Source: Ecdyonurus torrentis (lineage: Eukaryota; Arthropoda; Insecta; Ephemeroptera; Heptageniidae). From it: a stretch of DNA of 64,000 nucleotides. A model generated the notes under the pieces. It saw nothing but the letters and a program-made list of their open reading frames with translations. It searched no databases and was not told the DNA's origin. This document shows, in pieces, positions 54,964 through 64,000 of the stretch (positions are counted from its first letter, which is position 1; each line of letters begins with the position of its first letter). The stretch is from assembly GCA_949318235.1 (NCBI GenBank), contig OX439131.1:44525226-44589225 (forward strand), given 5' to 3'. The translations under genes were made by a program, and so were the position numbers.

Positions 54964-57900
54964 CTATTCTTTAGTTGGAGTTTCTTTTGTTCCAAATGGA
55001 TTCATTTTTGTAATCCAGGATCCTGATTTACTGCAACAAAAAATTAAAAGACTCAATAGATTTAAAATAAACCATCAAGGTTATGAATGTTAATTTGAAA
55101 GAAAGGGGTGGAAGAAACCATCATTCATTACCATTGTGAAGAGAGTCCCATAGTTTGATAAAAATCTTGCTAACACAGAGATTTAAAAAAAAAATAGTTA
55201 GCTTTTGGCACTAAACTGCAAGAGAAATGGGGTTTGTTTTGTCTTTGTCCTTACTGACTCGGAGAGAAACTATGAATGAGTGATCATGTATAGTTTCTCT
55301 CCATGTATGTAAGGACTGTCAAAAGCAAAACACTATTTCTTTGGATGTTCAGTACCGAAAGCTATCCAATGTTTTGGCAAGATTTTCATTGAATGAGGAA
55401 GGTGAATTGAAAAAAAATTTTTTTTTGGAGCTTATGGTATTTTTGGAAAGAGCTTTAAAAAATTTTGAGGGGCTATTTTTTCTTAGGACGATTGGAGCAT
55501 GCGAAGTATTTTTGGGGGTTAAGTGGGGGTTAAAAAAATTCACCTTCCTCATCATAGGACTACTCTCCTCACTATGATAACGCACTAGCTGGTTTTTCCT
55601 ATTCTTTTCTTGACTGTATTATAAAATGTAAATGGAAGTCCATTGATAGCTCGGAAGAATCATTACAAACTATTTATTTTGTGAATATGACAGGAAAAAA
55701 ATTACCTTTCATCTTCTAAAGATAGATTTTCAACCCCAGTTTCAGTGAGTTGCTGAATCAATTCTTTTCTATATTGCAACTTTAGGGGTTCGGGTTGTTT
55801 TTGTTCCAAGAGGTACTGTTTAATCATCGCTTCTTTCATGGTAAGCCCATACCACTCTGCTTCTTCCAACTTTAAACAAAGAAATTTCATTATTGAAACT
55901 AAAATAATATTTAAGTATTCTAGTATTTATTTTAGTATTTTGGTAGGCCTATAGTACTTTTTTTTTTTCTTCTTCTTTTGTAGGATAAATGAAATGACAA
56001 TAAAATTAACTTCTTATATGATAATAATTAATAAATTTAAAAAATTAATTAAAGAAAATAGTAGGTAAAGATTTGGTAATAGAGCATAGCCTATTGAATT
56101 GAAAATTAATAAAACAAGAAGATTCTCTAATTTATATTCCATAAGTTGGGACTACAGGAACCAAATATTTGAGCTTGTGCAAGTTAAAAAATATAGAAGG
56201 ATGAGCAAACTATACTACAGTATACTCTACATCGAAAGCATAATATTATAAACAGCATCAAACTTAATTATATGACAATCAAAATTAAACATAAAATTGT
56301 ATCAGTGTATAGGTGCGAGAATTTAACAATGTGGGCGATAGGTCGACTTTTTGAACAATCACCTAAAAAGGTGTACCTGTTTGTTATTATACAAATAATC
56401 GATTGTTGGATTTTCAAATGACCTTGAAGCATTCGTAAATTCTCCGGACTTTATCTTACGATACAGTATACTTCGATCAAGACTATTAAAGTTGATCCAA
56501 TATAATGCTCTTTTTTTTAAGGTCTTGCATAAAACATTTTTATGGTTCTAAAAAGATAAGACTGTACTGAAACTTTATTAATGTAGTTATAAATTTATTT
56601 ATTTATTATTATTATTATTATGTTAATTGTAAATAATGACTAGACCAATGCTTGTTGTAACAATGCTATGTTACTATGAACTGCCTGGGTCAATAAAAAT
56701 GTTTATTTCTTATTTCTTATATAATCAGGGGAAAAAAAATATTTTAAAGGAAATAAAGAGAGACCTTTAAAAACAAAAAATTAATTTTGCAATAATTGAC
56801 TCAAAAAAATTATATTTTTGCCACAGTCAGCAATTATTACTACTCTCACAATGTTCCGGTCAGCTTAATACTAGATACCTCCCATTTATCAACTTTTATT
56901 ATAAAATATGATGGTGGCTGAGAGTGAGGAAGAATTGCAAGAGATGATTGATAGGTTGGAAGAAAGCACAGAACAAATGGATCTGAGAATAAATGTTGGG
57001 AAAACTAAAGTAATGGTATTTGGTGGAGAAAATGATGATGGAAATGAATTCACACTGAATGGAGAAAAGCTGGAAAGAGTGAAAGAGTTTGTATATTTGG
57101 GAAGATTATATCAAGAGAATGGAAGTATAGATGGGGAGATTGAGAGGAGAGTGGCGGCAGGTAGGAAAGTAGTTGGCAGCATGGCAGGATTGGCCAAGAG
57201 TGATGCTTTATCAAACAAAGCAAAACTTACAGTGTACAATTCTGTCTTACTCCCAACTATCTTATATGGTTCTGAATCATGGGTATGTCAGAGTAGGCAT
57301 ATGAGTAGGGTGAATGCTGTTGGTATGAGTTTTCTTAGAAGTATGTGTGGTAAAACAAGATTAGATAGGGTAAGGAATACTTGGGTGTTGGAGAAATGTG
57401 GAGTAAAAGAAACTGTGACTGAGAAGTATGAGAACAGTGTATTACGGTGGTTTGGTCATGTTGAGAGAATGGGTGATGAAAGAATAGCAAAGCAGGTATT
57501 TCATAGTAGAGTGGGTGGAAGGAGAGATAGAGGCAGGCCTAAAACATCATGGTCTGAGGTGGTTGGAAGATGTTTGAAAAATAAGAATGTACGCAGTATG
57601 AAATGCAAAAGGAAATGTATGAAACAAGGTATGAGACTGGCGGAAGCAAGTGAAGTATGTCAGGATAGGAAGTTGTGGAGGTCTATCACTGGGTCAGGAT
57701 AAAACATCTGTGTTGTTGGCTTACCCCGAAAGGGATTTATAGCGTCATGATATGTATGTATGTATGTATGTATATTATAAAATCTTTCTGTGCCACATTT
57801 CATAAGAAAATTGTAAACTTACAGGCACGGCATATTTGGAATACTTCTCCAGAACTTCCTCTCTTTTCTTTGGATTGTCCTGCCAGCAATCTCCCTTAGC

Positions 57901-58874
57901 AAGTGCGAGTAGAATTTTTCTCTTGATCTTCAGTGCAAGCTCAGTTTTTAAATCACATGCTGGAGTCTGAAAGAAAACAAATAAAAATCTGCGTTGCATT
58001 ATTAAGATAAACAATAAAATATGCAAAGTACTAGTAGCTATACAATACTCTTTAACTATTATGTTTGTGTAAATATCGTAAAAAAATCGTTAAATCTATA
58101 TCGATGCAAAGCATGTAAAGTGTCTTGCATATTTGTCTTGGGTGTAATTAATGAGGTAAGATTAAACTATTTTGGTTTGAATATGTAATCAAAGAAAGGA
58201 TAGGAGAAACAAACAAGCACCTTACCACGACGAGGTCTGAGCTTGGTGAAAGTCTTGATGGCACAGGTTACACAAATACAGTATTTACAAGTTTACTAAC
58301 CCCCGTAAGCTGCAACGCTAACTAACTAGTTAAACCGTAGTTAAGTTGTTATTTTGATTGTTGCAACAATTAAAAAAAGATAACTAAGGTTTAACTAAAG
58401 GTTGCAGCTTACGAGCCTAAGACGTTTCAAGGGCACCTGTGCTATCAAGACTTTCACCAAGCTACGGACCTCAACATGGTAAAGCGCTTGTTGGTTTCTC
58501 CTATCCTTTCTTTGATTGGATATTTGTCTTTTATTTTTGAGTTCTCTATATGGTCTGAACTGCAATGTAATTGGAAAAAATGGAAACATAAGATTACCCC
58601 AATCAGTTATTAGTACAAATAGACATACATGTTCGAAATAATAGTTATTTGTACATAATGTACACTACTATGGGAATTATAAAATGTGAATAAAGCATCA
58701 TGCCACTCCAGTGAAGTGTCTGGACCATGGATATATATACCGTCTGGACGGTAATTATCATCGTAAATACAAGGTATTCCAACTACTGTACTGTAATTTC
58801 ACCACCTTCATATATCACTCACTAAGTCAATAACCAAAATTTGCTTGCCTACTTGACATTACTTGGAAAAACAG

Positions 58875-58943
<69 letters not shown>

Positions 58944-59923
58944 GTGCACAAGACACGAATCAGAGCAAAGAAAATGTAAAGAAAGAGGGGATCGATCAAG
59001 TACCGTAGTATTTGCGTAAACTAGAGATACAGTACTGTATAAGAAGGTATAGAGAAGGTGGGAACATCTTTACTTTTGTAATGCCGATTACCATGCAGCC
59101 TCTTCATTGGAGTGGCATTTCCATTATTTTCACAATGGTTATTTGATAATTTGCATAATACACTAAACCAGTACCCTATACCAGGATGTTGATATATGTT
59201 GGTAGTGCTACAGATCAAACCAGTCTTGTATCGTTGTAGGTACACACCTGTAGTAAATACATATCAAAGCCATGGTGCTCATGAATAAGCTGCAGCACTC
59301 TCTCTGTGAGAATTACTGGTATATAAGTACCAAGAACTTCACTATGAACAACAGAACGTTTCAAGACAGGCACCCAAAATTTTGGTACACGTCGACGTAA
59401 CTGTTGTCTCTTTTGGAATCCTTTCACTATTCCTTCTCCTCCAAGAAGCATGTTGTCCATTTCAGGTGTGAACTTGAGGGGAATTGGTATATTTTGCACC
59501 TGAGACCTATGAAAACAAAATTTAATTACAAGAAATTATTATTCTAATTCAAAATTAGTGTCATACATATTGTCAAAGGGGCATAAAAATGTGTGACTTT
59601 TATGGCTGATAAGCAAAATGATCATATACATAAGTTTGTAACGTCAGTAAGTCTTGTAAATCTCAACTATTAAAGAATCGTGTGAGTTGTGATTTTAATA
59701 ATGTAAAGTATAATTCTTACACTTCTCCTGTAGCTGGATTTCTTTTCCAATTGCCAGTCTCTGGAATGTAGTGCACAGGAGATGGTTCTTGCCATTGCCA
59801 CTCTTTCCAAAACTTTTTGTATTCCTCTGGTAAACGAGACGCTGGCTTGCTAGGATCAAACACATTTGGACGAATTGTTTTTAAAGCTGCTATACTAACA
59901 TCTACTGCTCTTTTTGCTGCCAT
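54964..59923 (-). CDS. MRPL28: Mitochondrial large-subunit ribosomal protein bL28m
   Basis: Five coding exons in transcript order: 59923-59721, 59506-59248, 57966-57823, 55869-55706, 55030-54964, giving 278 aa. All sites are GT-AG with matching phase. Diagnostic strings shared with animal MRPL28 are PVHYIPETGNWKRNPATGE, VQNIPIPLKFTPE, GGEGIVKG, HHGFDMYLLQTP, KYSKYAVPLEEAEWYGLT and KELIQQL. It is a structural protein of the mitoribosome large subunit. The N-terminus (MAAKRAVDVSIAALKTIRP) is basic and amphipathic in character, consistent with mitochondrial import. The C-terminal exon adds SKSGSWITKMNPFGTKE and ends TKE. Intron 3 contains a truncated LINE and intron 2 a family E foldback. Confidence 0.95.
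55060..55612. mobile_element. Foldback element, family E copy 6 with an inner palindrome
   Basis: The outer left arm (GGAAGAAACCATCATTCATT, ACCATTGTGAAGAGAG) pairs with the right end ACTATGATAACGCACTAGCT. Inside, the strings GAATGAGGAAGGTGAATT and its inverse (CACCTTCCTCATC), among others, form a second foldback, so this copy is longer than the rest. MRPL28 intron 4. Confidence 0.6.
56906..57778 (+). mobile_element. 5'-truncated non-LTR retrotransposon (RTE-like), reverse transcriptase C-terminus
   Basis: An intact 264-codon frame (56908-57702) covers the C-terminal part of a LINE reverse transcriptase: MDLRINVGKTKVMVF, FVYLGRLYQENGSIDGEIE, LLPTILYGSESW, VLRWFGHVERMGDERI and RGRPKTSW. The catalytic YxDD box would lie just upstream and is absent, so truncation falls immediately after it. 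The 3' part reads GGCTTACCCCGAAAGGGATT and ends in a (TATG)n run at 57750-57775, the microsatellite tail typical of such elements. It is inserted antisense in MRPL28 intron 3, its tail about 45 bp from the exon 3 donor. The open frame suggests a fairly recent insertion. Clade assignment is from memory of the family, not from a search. Confidence 0.85.
58163..58518. mobile_element. Foldback element, family E copy 7
   Basis: GGATAGGAGAAACAAACAAG and GAGCTTGGTGAAAGTCTTGA at the left pair with TTGGTTTCTCCTATCC and CAAGACTTTCACCAAGCT at the right. The inner pair (CGTAAGCTGCAAC and GTTGCAGCTTACG) forms a further stem. MRPL28 intron 2. Confidence 0.75.
58878..58939. repeat. (GA)n microsatellite, about 62 bp
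   Basis: Uninterrupted AG run in MRPL28 intron 2. Confidence 0.95.
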
Positions 59924-60075
59924 ATTATTAGAAACTTAATAATTTTATAAACTTTTATAATGGATTTTTTGTTTTTTTAAGAATTTTTTGTAGTCAGCTG
60001 CTATGAAAAAAACACCGACAGCTTGAATAGGATTTGATTGGCTGGAAGAAATCAACAAATCAGAAATATGCCCGC
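59924..60075 (-). promoter_or_regulatory. Probable MRPL28 promoter region
   Basis: Directly upstream of the ATG. GATTGGCT at 60037-60044 gives an inverted CCAAT box in one orientation, and GCCCGCCAAAA at 60070-60080 contains an E2F-like TTTTGGCGGGC on the minus strand. Both are plausible for a housekeeping gene. The transcription start is not visible. Confidence 0.4.
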
Positions 60076-60408
60076 CAAAAACTTTGAAAGTTTTGCAATT
60101 ATTTTCAAAAAATTTCGATATCGAGGGTTTAGCTATAACTTATTCTTGTTTAACTAATATTTTACAGGAAAAAAACTTAACATTATACACTTCAAGCATT
60201 TTCGTTTCATTATACAAGGGCGCTGCTTATATAGTAAATATATTTGCAATCATCGAAAAGCATCCTGTTGGATAGGCAACTTATTTAGCACAGACGCTCA
60301 ATAGGTTGCGTATGAAGTGCTATTTAGGCGTAAATAATGAATGTTACAAATTTAAACCTATTAAATAAATATTTTGATCATGAATTTAATTATAATTGTA
60401 CATATGTA

Positions 60409-60450
<42 letters not shown>

Positions 60451-60654
60451 ATTATATATAATATATATATTACAAAAGTATTTATTTATTTATTGATTTT
60501 GTGAACTCGGACTGAAAATTAGGATTATGAGTGCTTTTTTTTTCTTTTTTTTTTCTTTTTAACCCAGAGCCAGGGGAGAGGGTTGAATTCAGGTTAAATT
60601 GTCTATGGTGCGCAGTGCGCACCACCTCAAAAAAAAAAAAAAAAAGAACCTCGC

Positions 60655-60965
60655 GGTGCCTAAGGGTCTATGCATTCATGTTAAAGTCGACGCCATGTTG
60701 GATAACTCAATAACATGGGTGGCATAGGGAAAAAATCATTTTGCCAGTTTAAAAACACTATGCAATATTTTTGAGAGCATTGATGCTGTAAATATGTTGA
60801 ATTATAGTATCTCAAGTATGTGAGAAAAATAACAAATATCTCAAAATTAACCGATTTCCCAAAGAAAATGGGCTTAAATGAAGTTTGTCCTATGCTGAGC
60901 AATGTTATGTACTACTCCAGTATGGCCTCCAAGCGCAATAAATATGACATCATCCGCATACACCC
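60655..60965 (+). repeat. Interspersed repeat, family I copy 3
   Basis: AAAGTCGACGCCATGTTGG, CCAAAGAAAATGGGC and TTTGTCCTATGCTGAGCAAT match the copies at 15612 (inverted) and 18950. The left edge is preceded by an A run and a GTGCGCAGTGCGCAC palindrome (60608-60622). Confidence 0.6.
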
Positions 60966-61239
60966 TTATATTTAATTATTTAGTGTGCGCGGAGAGAAGG
61001 ACAATGTCCTGTTTGTACTGTTTCGAACTGTATGTATTAGAAAATAAATACTTGTAATGTGTTTTTGAAATAAAAGTCAATTAAATACTTTCTGAAACTG
61101 AATATTTACAAATATATTTTCTAAAAGAAAATCAGATTAAATAAAGCGCAAAGCGCATTATATAACATGCTTGACTTGTTTTTCAGTTTTATAATTAAAT
61201 ATTCTATTTTATTATAATTACAGATCTTTGGTAAGATTG

Positions 61240-61277
<38 letters not shown>

Positions 61278-64000
61278 CATACACACACACACACACACAA
61301 ACAAACACACATATATATAGCATATAGCTTCAACTGCAGTATCATCATGATGAGAACACTTTTCGTGTATTCACCAATTTTTTATTATTCCTAAACTTTT
61401 TGTCTGACATTCGACGAGGCAACGAATTAAAATAATTTACAAAAGAATTTTGTCGTGAGGAAGCTTAGTCCACTTTTACATAATATAAATACGAGGTTAC
61501 TATCTGGATTTCTATGCATTTAATATTTTATATACTACTATAATTGAACAATTAATATGAATCTCAATTTAAGATATTTATATAACATCTACGTTTTTTT
61601 CATCGCTAAAATTACTATTTTCTTCATGCAAATTACGTTTTTGTTTTTGTGAAGGTTTTTAAATTGCTGGGATAAACACGTCATATCTCTGAAATTATAT
61701 AAAAAAAGTAATATCATATGAGAGAACCATGTAAAATTGAACAGTGCACGTTTTTTTTTTTTTTTTGTTCTCACAAGCGTGTAGCAAGCAAGCAGGCAGG
61801 AGGAGTACAATGATAATTACTGGTCACGCTCCGGTGGTCCTCTCAGCCGTTCGCCCGCCATCATGAGCAAGCGAATGAACCACAGCTAACAACAAGCACC
61901 TGCATCATCAAAATCTAAAGTCCTTTCTTTTGAGTTAGTATCACCGAATGTTACCTATATGATATTGTTCAGTGTTACACATAAACGCTTCAGTGACTCA
62001 CCGCAATTCATTACGTAAGTATATAATATAAATAATGCGAATAGAGTAATTAATTGGTGTCTGGCTCTGGACTGTAATAAACTTTAATTATGCGTGTTGT
62101 TGTTTTTTCATATTCTGTTTGTTTTGTTATTATCAGCTTAATTATAAATTTATATATAACTTCCATGCAATTAATTCAGTTTTATCACATGCATTGGAAA
62201 TTTAAAATAATTATCAATAATATTTTAAGTAATATTTATATCTTGAATAATTTTATTTTAAATCGGCATACATATATACTCATTTTTAGTGTTTGATATT
62301 GATCATATTGTTATGATTTATTAATATAAAAGTTATAAATACTATAGGGTTCCCCGCATGTACTAAAAGAAATTATATTTATAATATATATATATATATA
62401 TATATAAGTGTTATCTTTTTTTTTTCTTTTTTTGTATGTGTAAATAATATTGACAATCATTTCTACTATTTCTACATATATTCATTTGTGGCAATAACCT
62501 AAACTAATGCATTTAATTGTGTTATGAATGTTGGATGAAAGAAATGAATAAAGAATTTTGAATTTTTTTAATTCTTGAAAAAAATTGCCCTGGACCGCGG
62601 TGATATATATATGGCCCGCGGTGTAGTTCCTAAAAGAGCTACTTTTCCATCACTCAGTTGCCTTATTATAATGTGAATTCGAACCATTCACTTAACAAAC
62701 AAGCCACTTGTGGATTCTGCACCGTGTGTGTGATGGTGTTTTAGTTTGGTGGCCAGTTAGTGCCCTCCCCTCCCTATCCTTTGTTTTTACTCACAGAGGT
62801 CACGCGAGCAATCAATTTTAGTAGATTTCAATAAAGTAAACAATGTTTTATACATAGGACTGATTGTATCATTTAAATTCACAATTTTTCATACAGAATC
62901 ACTTGATTTATTTTTAACGACGCGTAAAGAAGAGATGTAATTTTAAAATATTCCTATATCATTCAGCATTTAATTTATTTTTCATGGAATAATATTTTTT
63001 TTTAAGGGGAAACAAAATATTTAAATAAAATGAAAGTACAACTTTTGCGATATTTATTCATTTATATAATTTTTTTCGTATATAATTATTTGGTCTATTT
63101 TCCATTTTACTTATTTATTATACATATCTTCATATAGTTATTTATTTTATTGTTATATCAATTGATTATTATAATTAATTATTATACTTATATTAGGATA
63201 TAGCTGCAGACTTGAAGGGTTATAAGATTTTACTCTAGTTATTCTAAGAAATCTATATTACAATTAGGAGCTCTGTACAACAATTATTTAATTATCATGT
63301 GTATATATTTCTTGCACCTAAATGCAAACGGATATAATTAACTGGCTTAATGTTATTTTATTGCTTGCTGTCAAATTTAATTTTCTCACAATTGAAAGGA
63401 CTTTAAACTTGTATGAAATTTTAACTTTATCCTTGAACTTGTAATTTTATAACAAACGCGTAGTTTCAGTAAGCACCTAGTTGTATAGGCAACCCGCTCT
63501 TCTTTAGAGTTAAAACATTTGCATAATTTACAGGGTGCTACATCGCTCGTTAAAATTTATTTTGTTTATATATACGCGCATTCAATGTATCTAAATTAAA
63601 AATGAACCAACAAAGTAACGCTCTTTCATGCAAATGATTTATTAATTAAGGTTTTTAAATTATGTAATTATTGCACATTTTAATATAAAAGTTAAAAACA
63701 AAATCTAATAAGAAATTTTGAATGGCTAAATGTAAACACTCAAGAGAAATAACGGCTTTAAAAATTCAAATGCATTTTTTTTTTTTTTTTTTTTTTTTAA
63801 GATTGGGACAAAATAACATGCACTTTTTCCTGATTACTAAAAATCAAAAACGCGCCAAAATCAGGATATTTTGAGCTATTTGATTGGTGTTTAGTTCCTC
63901 TGTTGTCATGGTTACGCACATCTCGGTAGGAGAGAAGGGTGGTAATAATGGGGGTCCCCTTCCTTCCTCGCACGTTGGCTGGTTGGCTTGGCTTAGAGGG
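60966..64000. other. Right-hand stretch with no recognised gene
   Basis: AT-rich, with an (AT)n(AC)n compound microsatellite at 61245-61300 and the family P repeat at 62503-62572. Two GC-richer patches, 61785-61910 and 63845-64000, look promoter-like. The first is followed by a strong donor (GTAAGTATA) at 62013. The second carries GGCGCG (inverted from CGCGCC) and CCAAT-type strings. No coding exon can be supported. Confidence 0.4.
62503..62572. repeat. Short interspersed repeat, family P copy 2
   Basis: CTAATGCATTTAATTGTG, TTATGAATGT and AATGAATAAAGAATTTTGAA are shared with 32231-32296, with a few differences. Confidence 0.5.

Noticed and set aside
55341..55577. Paired 78-codon frames on both strands
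   Set aside because: They arise from the inner palindrome of the family E copy at 55060-55612.
62676..62770. Possible tRNA on the minus strand (GGTTCGAATTC resembles a B box)
   Set aside because: No matching A box or acceptor stem could be found at the right distance.

Overview
This is AT-rich (roughly 70 percent by eye) animal nuclear DNA. It has introns from under 100 bp to 17 kb, GT-AG splice sites, long homopolymer and dinucleotide runs, and many short DNA transposon derivatives. The gene families, together with a truncated LINE whose tail reads as a four-base microsatellite, suggest an invertebrate, most likely an arthropod. I cannot name the species.

Layout. 1-1.6 kb: the last coding exon of an unidentified plus-strand gene that starts upstream. 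6.25-37.1 kb, minus strand: a RhoGAP-domain gene of ten coding exons (544 aa as I splice it), with a 17.4 kb first coding intron and a second possible C-terminus. 38.5-54.5 kb, plus strand: a complete phosphorylase b kinase regulatory subunit alpha gene (24 coding exons in any one transcript, 1188 aa), divergent from the RhoGAP gene. It contains a cluster of three interchangeable 148-nt exons. An intronless antisense gene for a C20orf27/ADISSP-type protein (173 aa) lies inside its intron 10. 54.96-59.92 kb, minus strand: mitochondrial ribosomal protein bL28m (MRPL28, five exons, 278 aa), convergent with the kinase gene. 60-64 kb: no gene recognised, but two GC-richer promoter-like patches.

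The introns and spacers are crowded with short inverted-repeat elements. By comparing copies within the window I separate several families. One group has TTAA target duplications and ends that mostly begin AGG (eight elements in five families). One foldback family has 4-bp TTGA/TCGA duplications. One foldback family has at least eight copies, one of them flanked by a 16-bp direct repeat. Others are TA-flanked mariner/pogo-like MITEs, a GC-tipped family with another element nested in it, and a nearly perfect 344-bp palindrome 55 bp from an exon.

The genes do not form one pathway: Rho-family GTPase control, glycogen breakdown, mitochondrial translation and a small secreted or cytosolic protein. 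The most interesting items are the mutually exclusive exon cluster of the kinase subunit and the TTAA element group. All splice models come from reading splice sites and reading-frame phase by eye; no transcript evidence was available.
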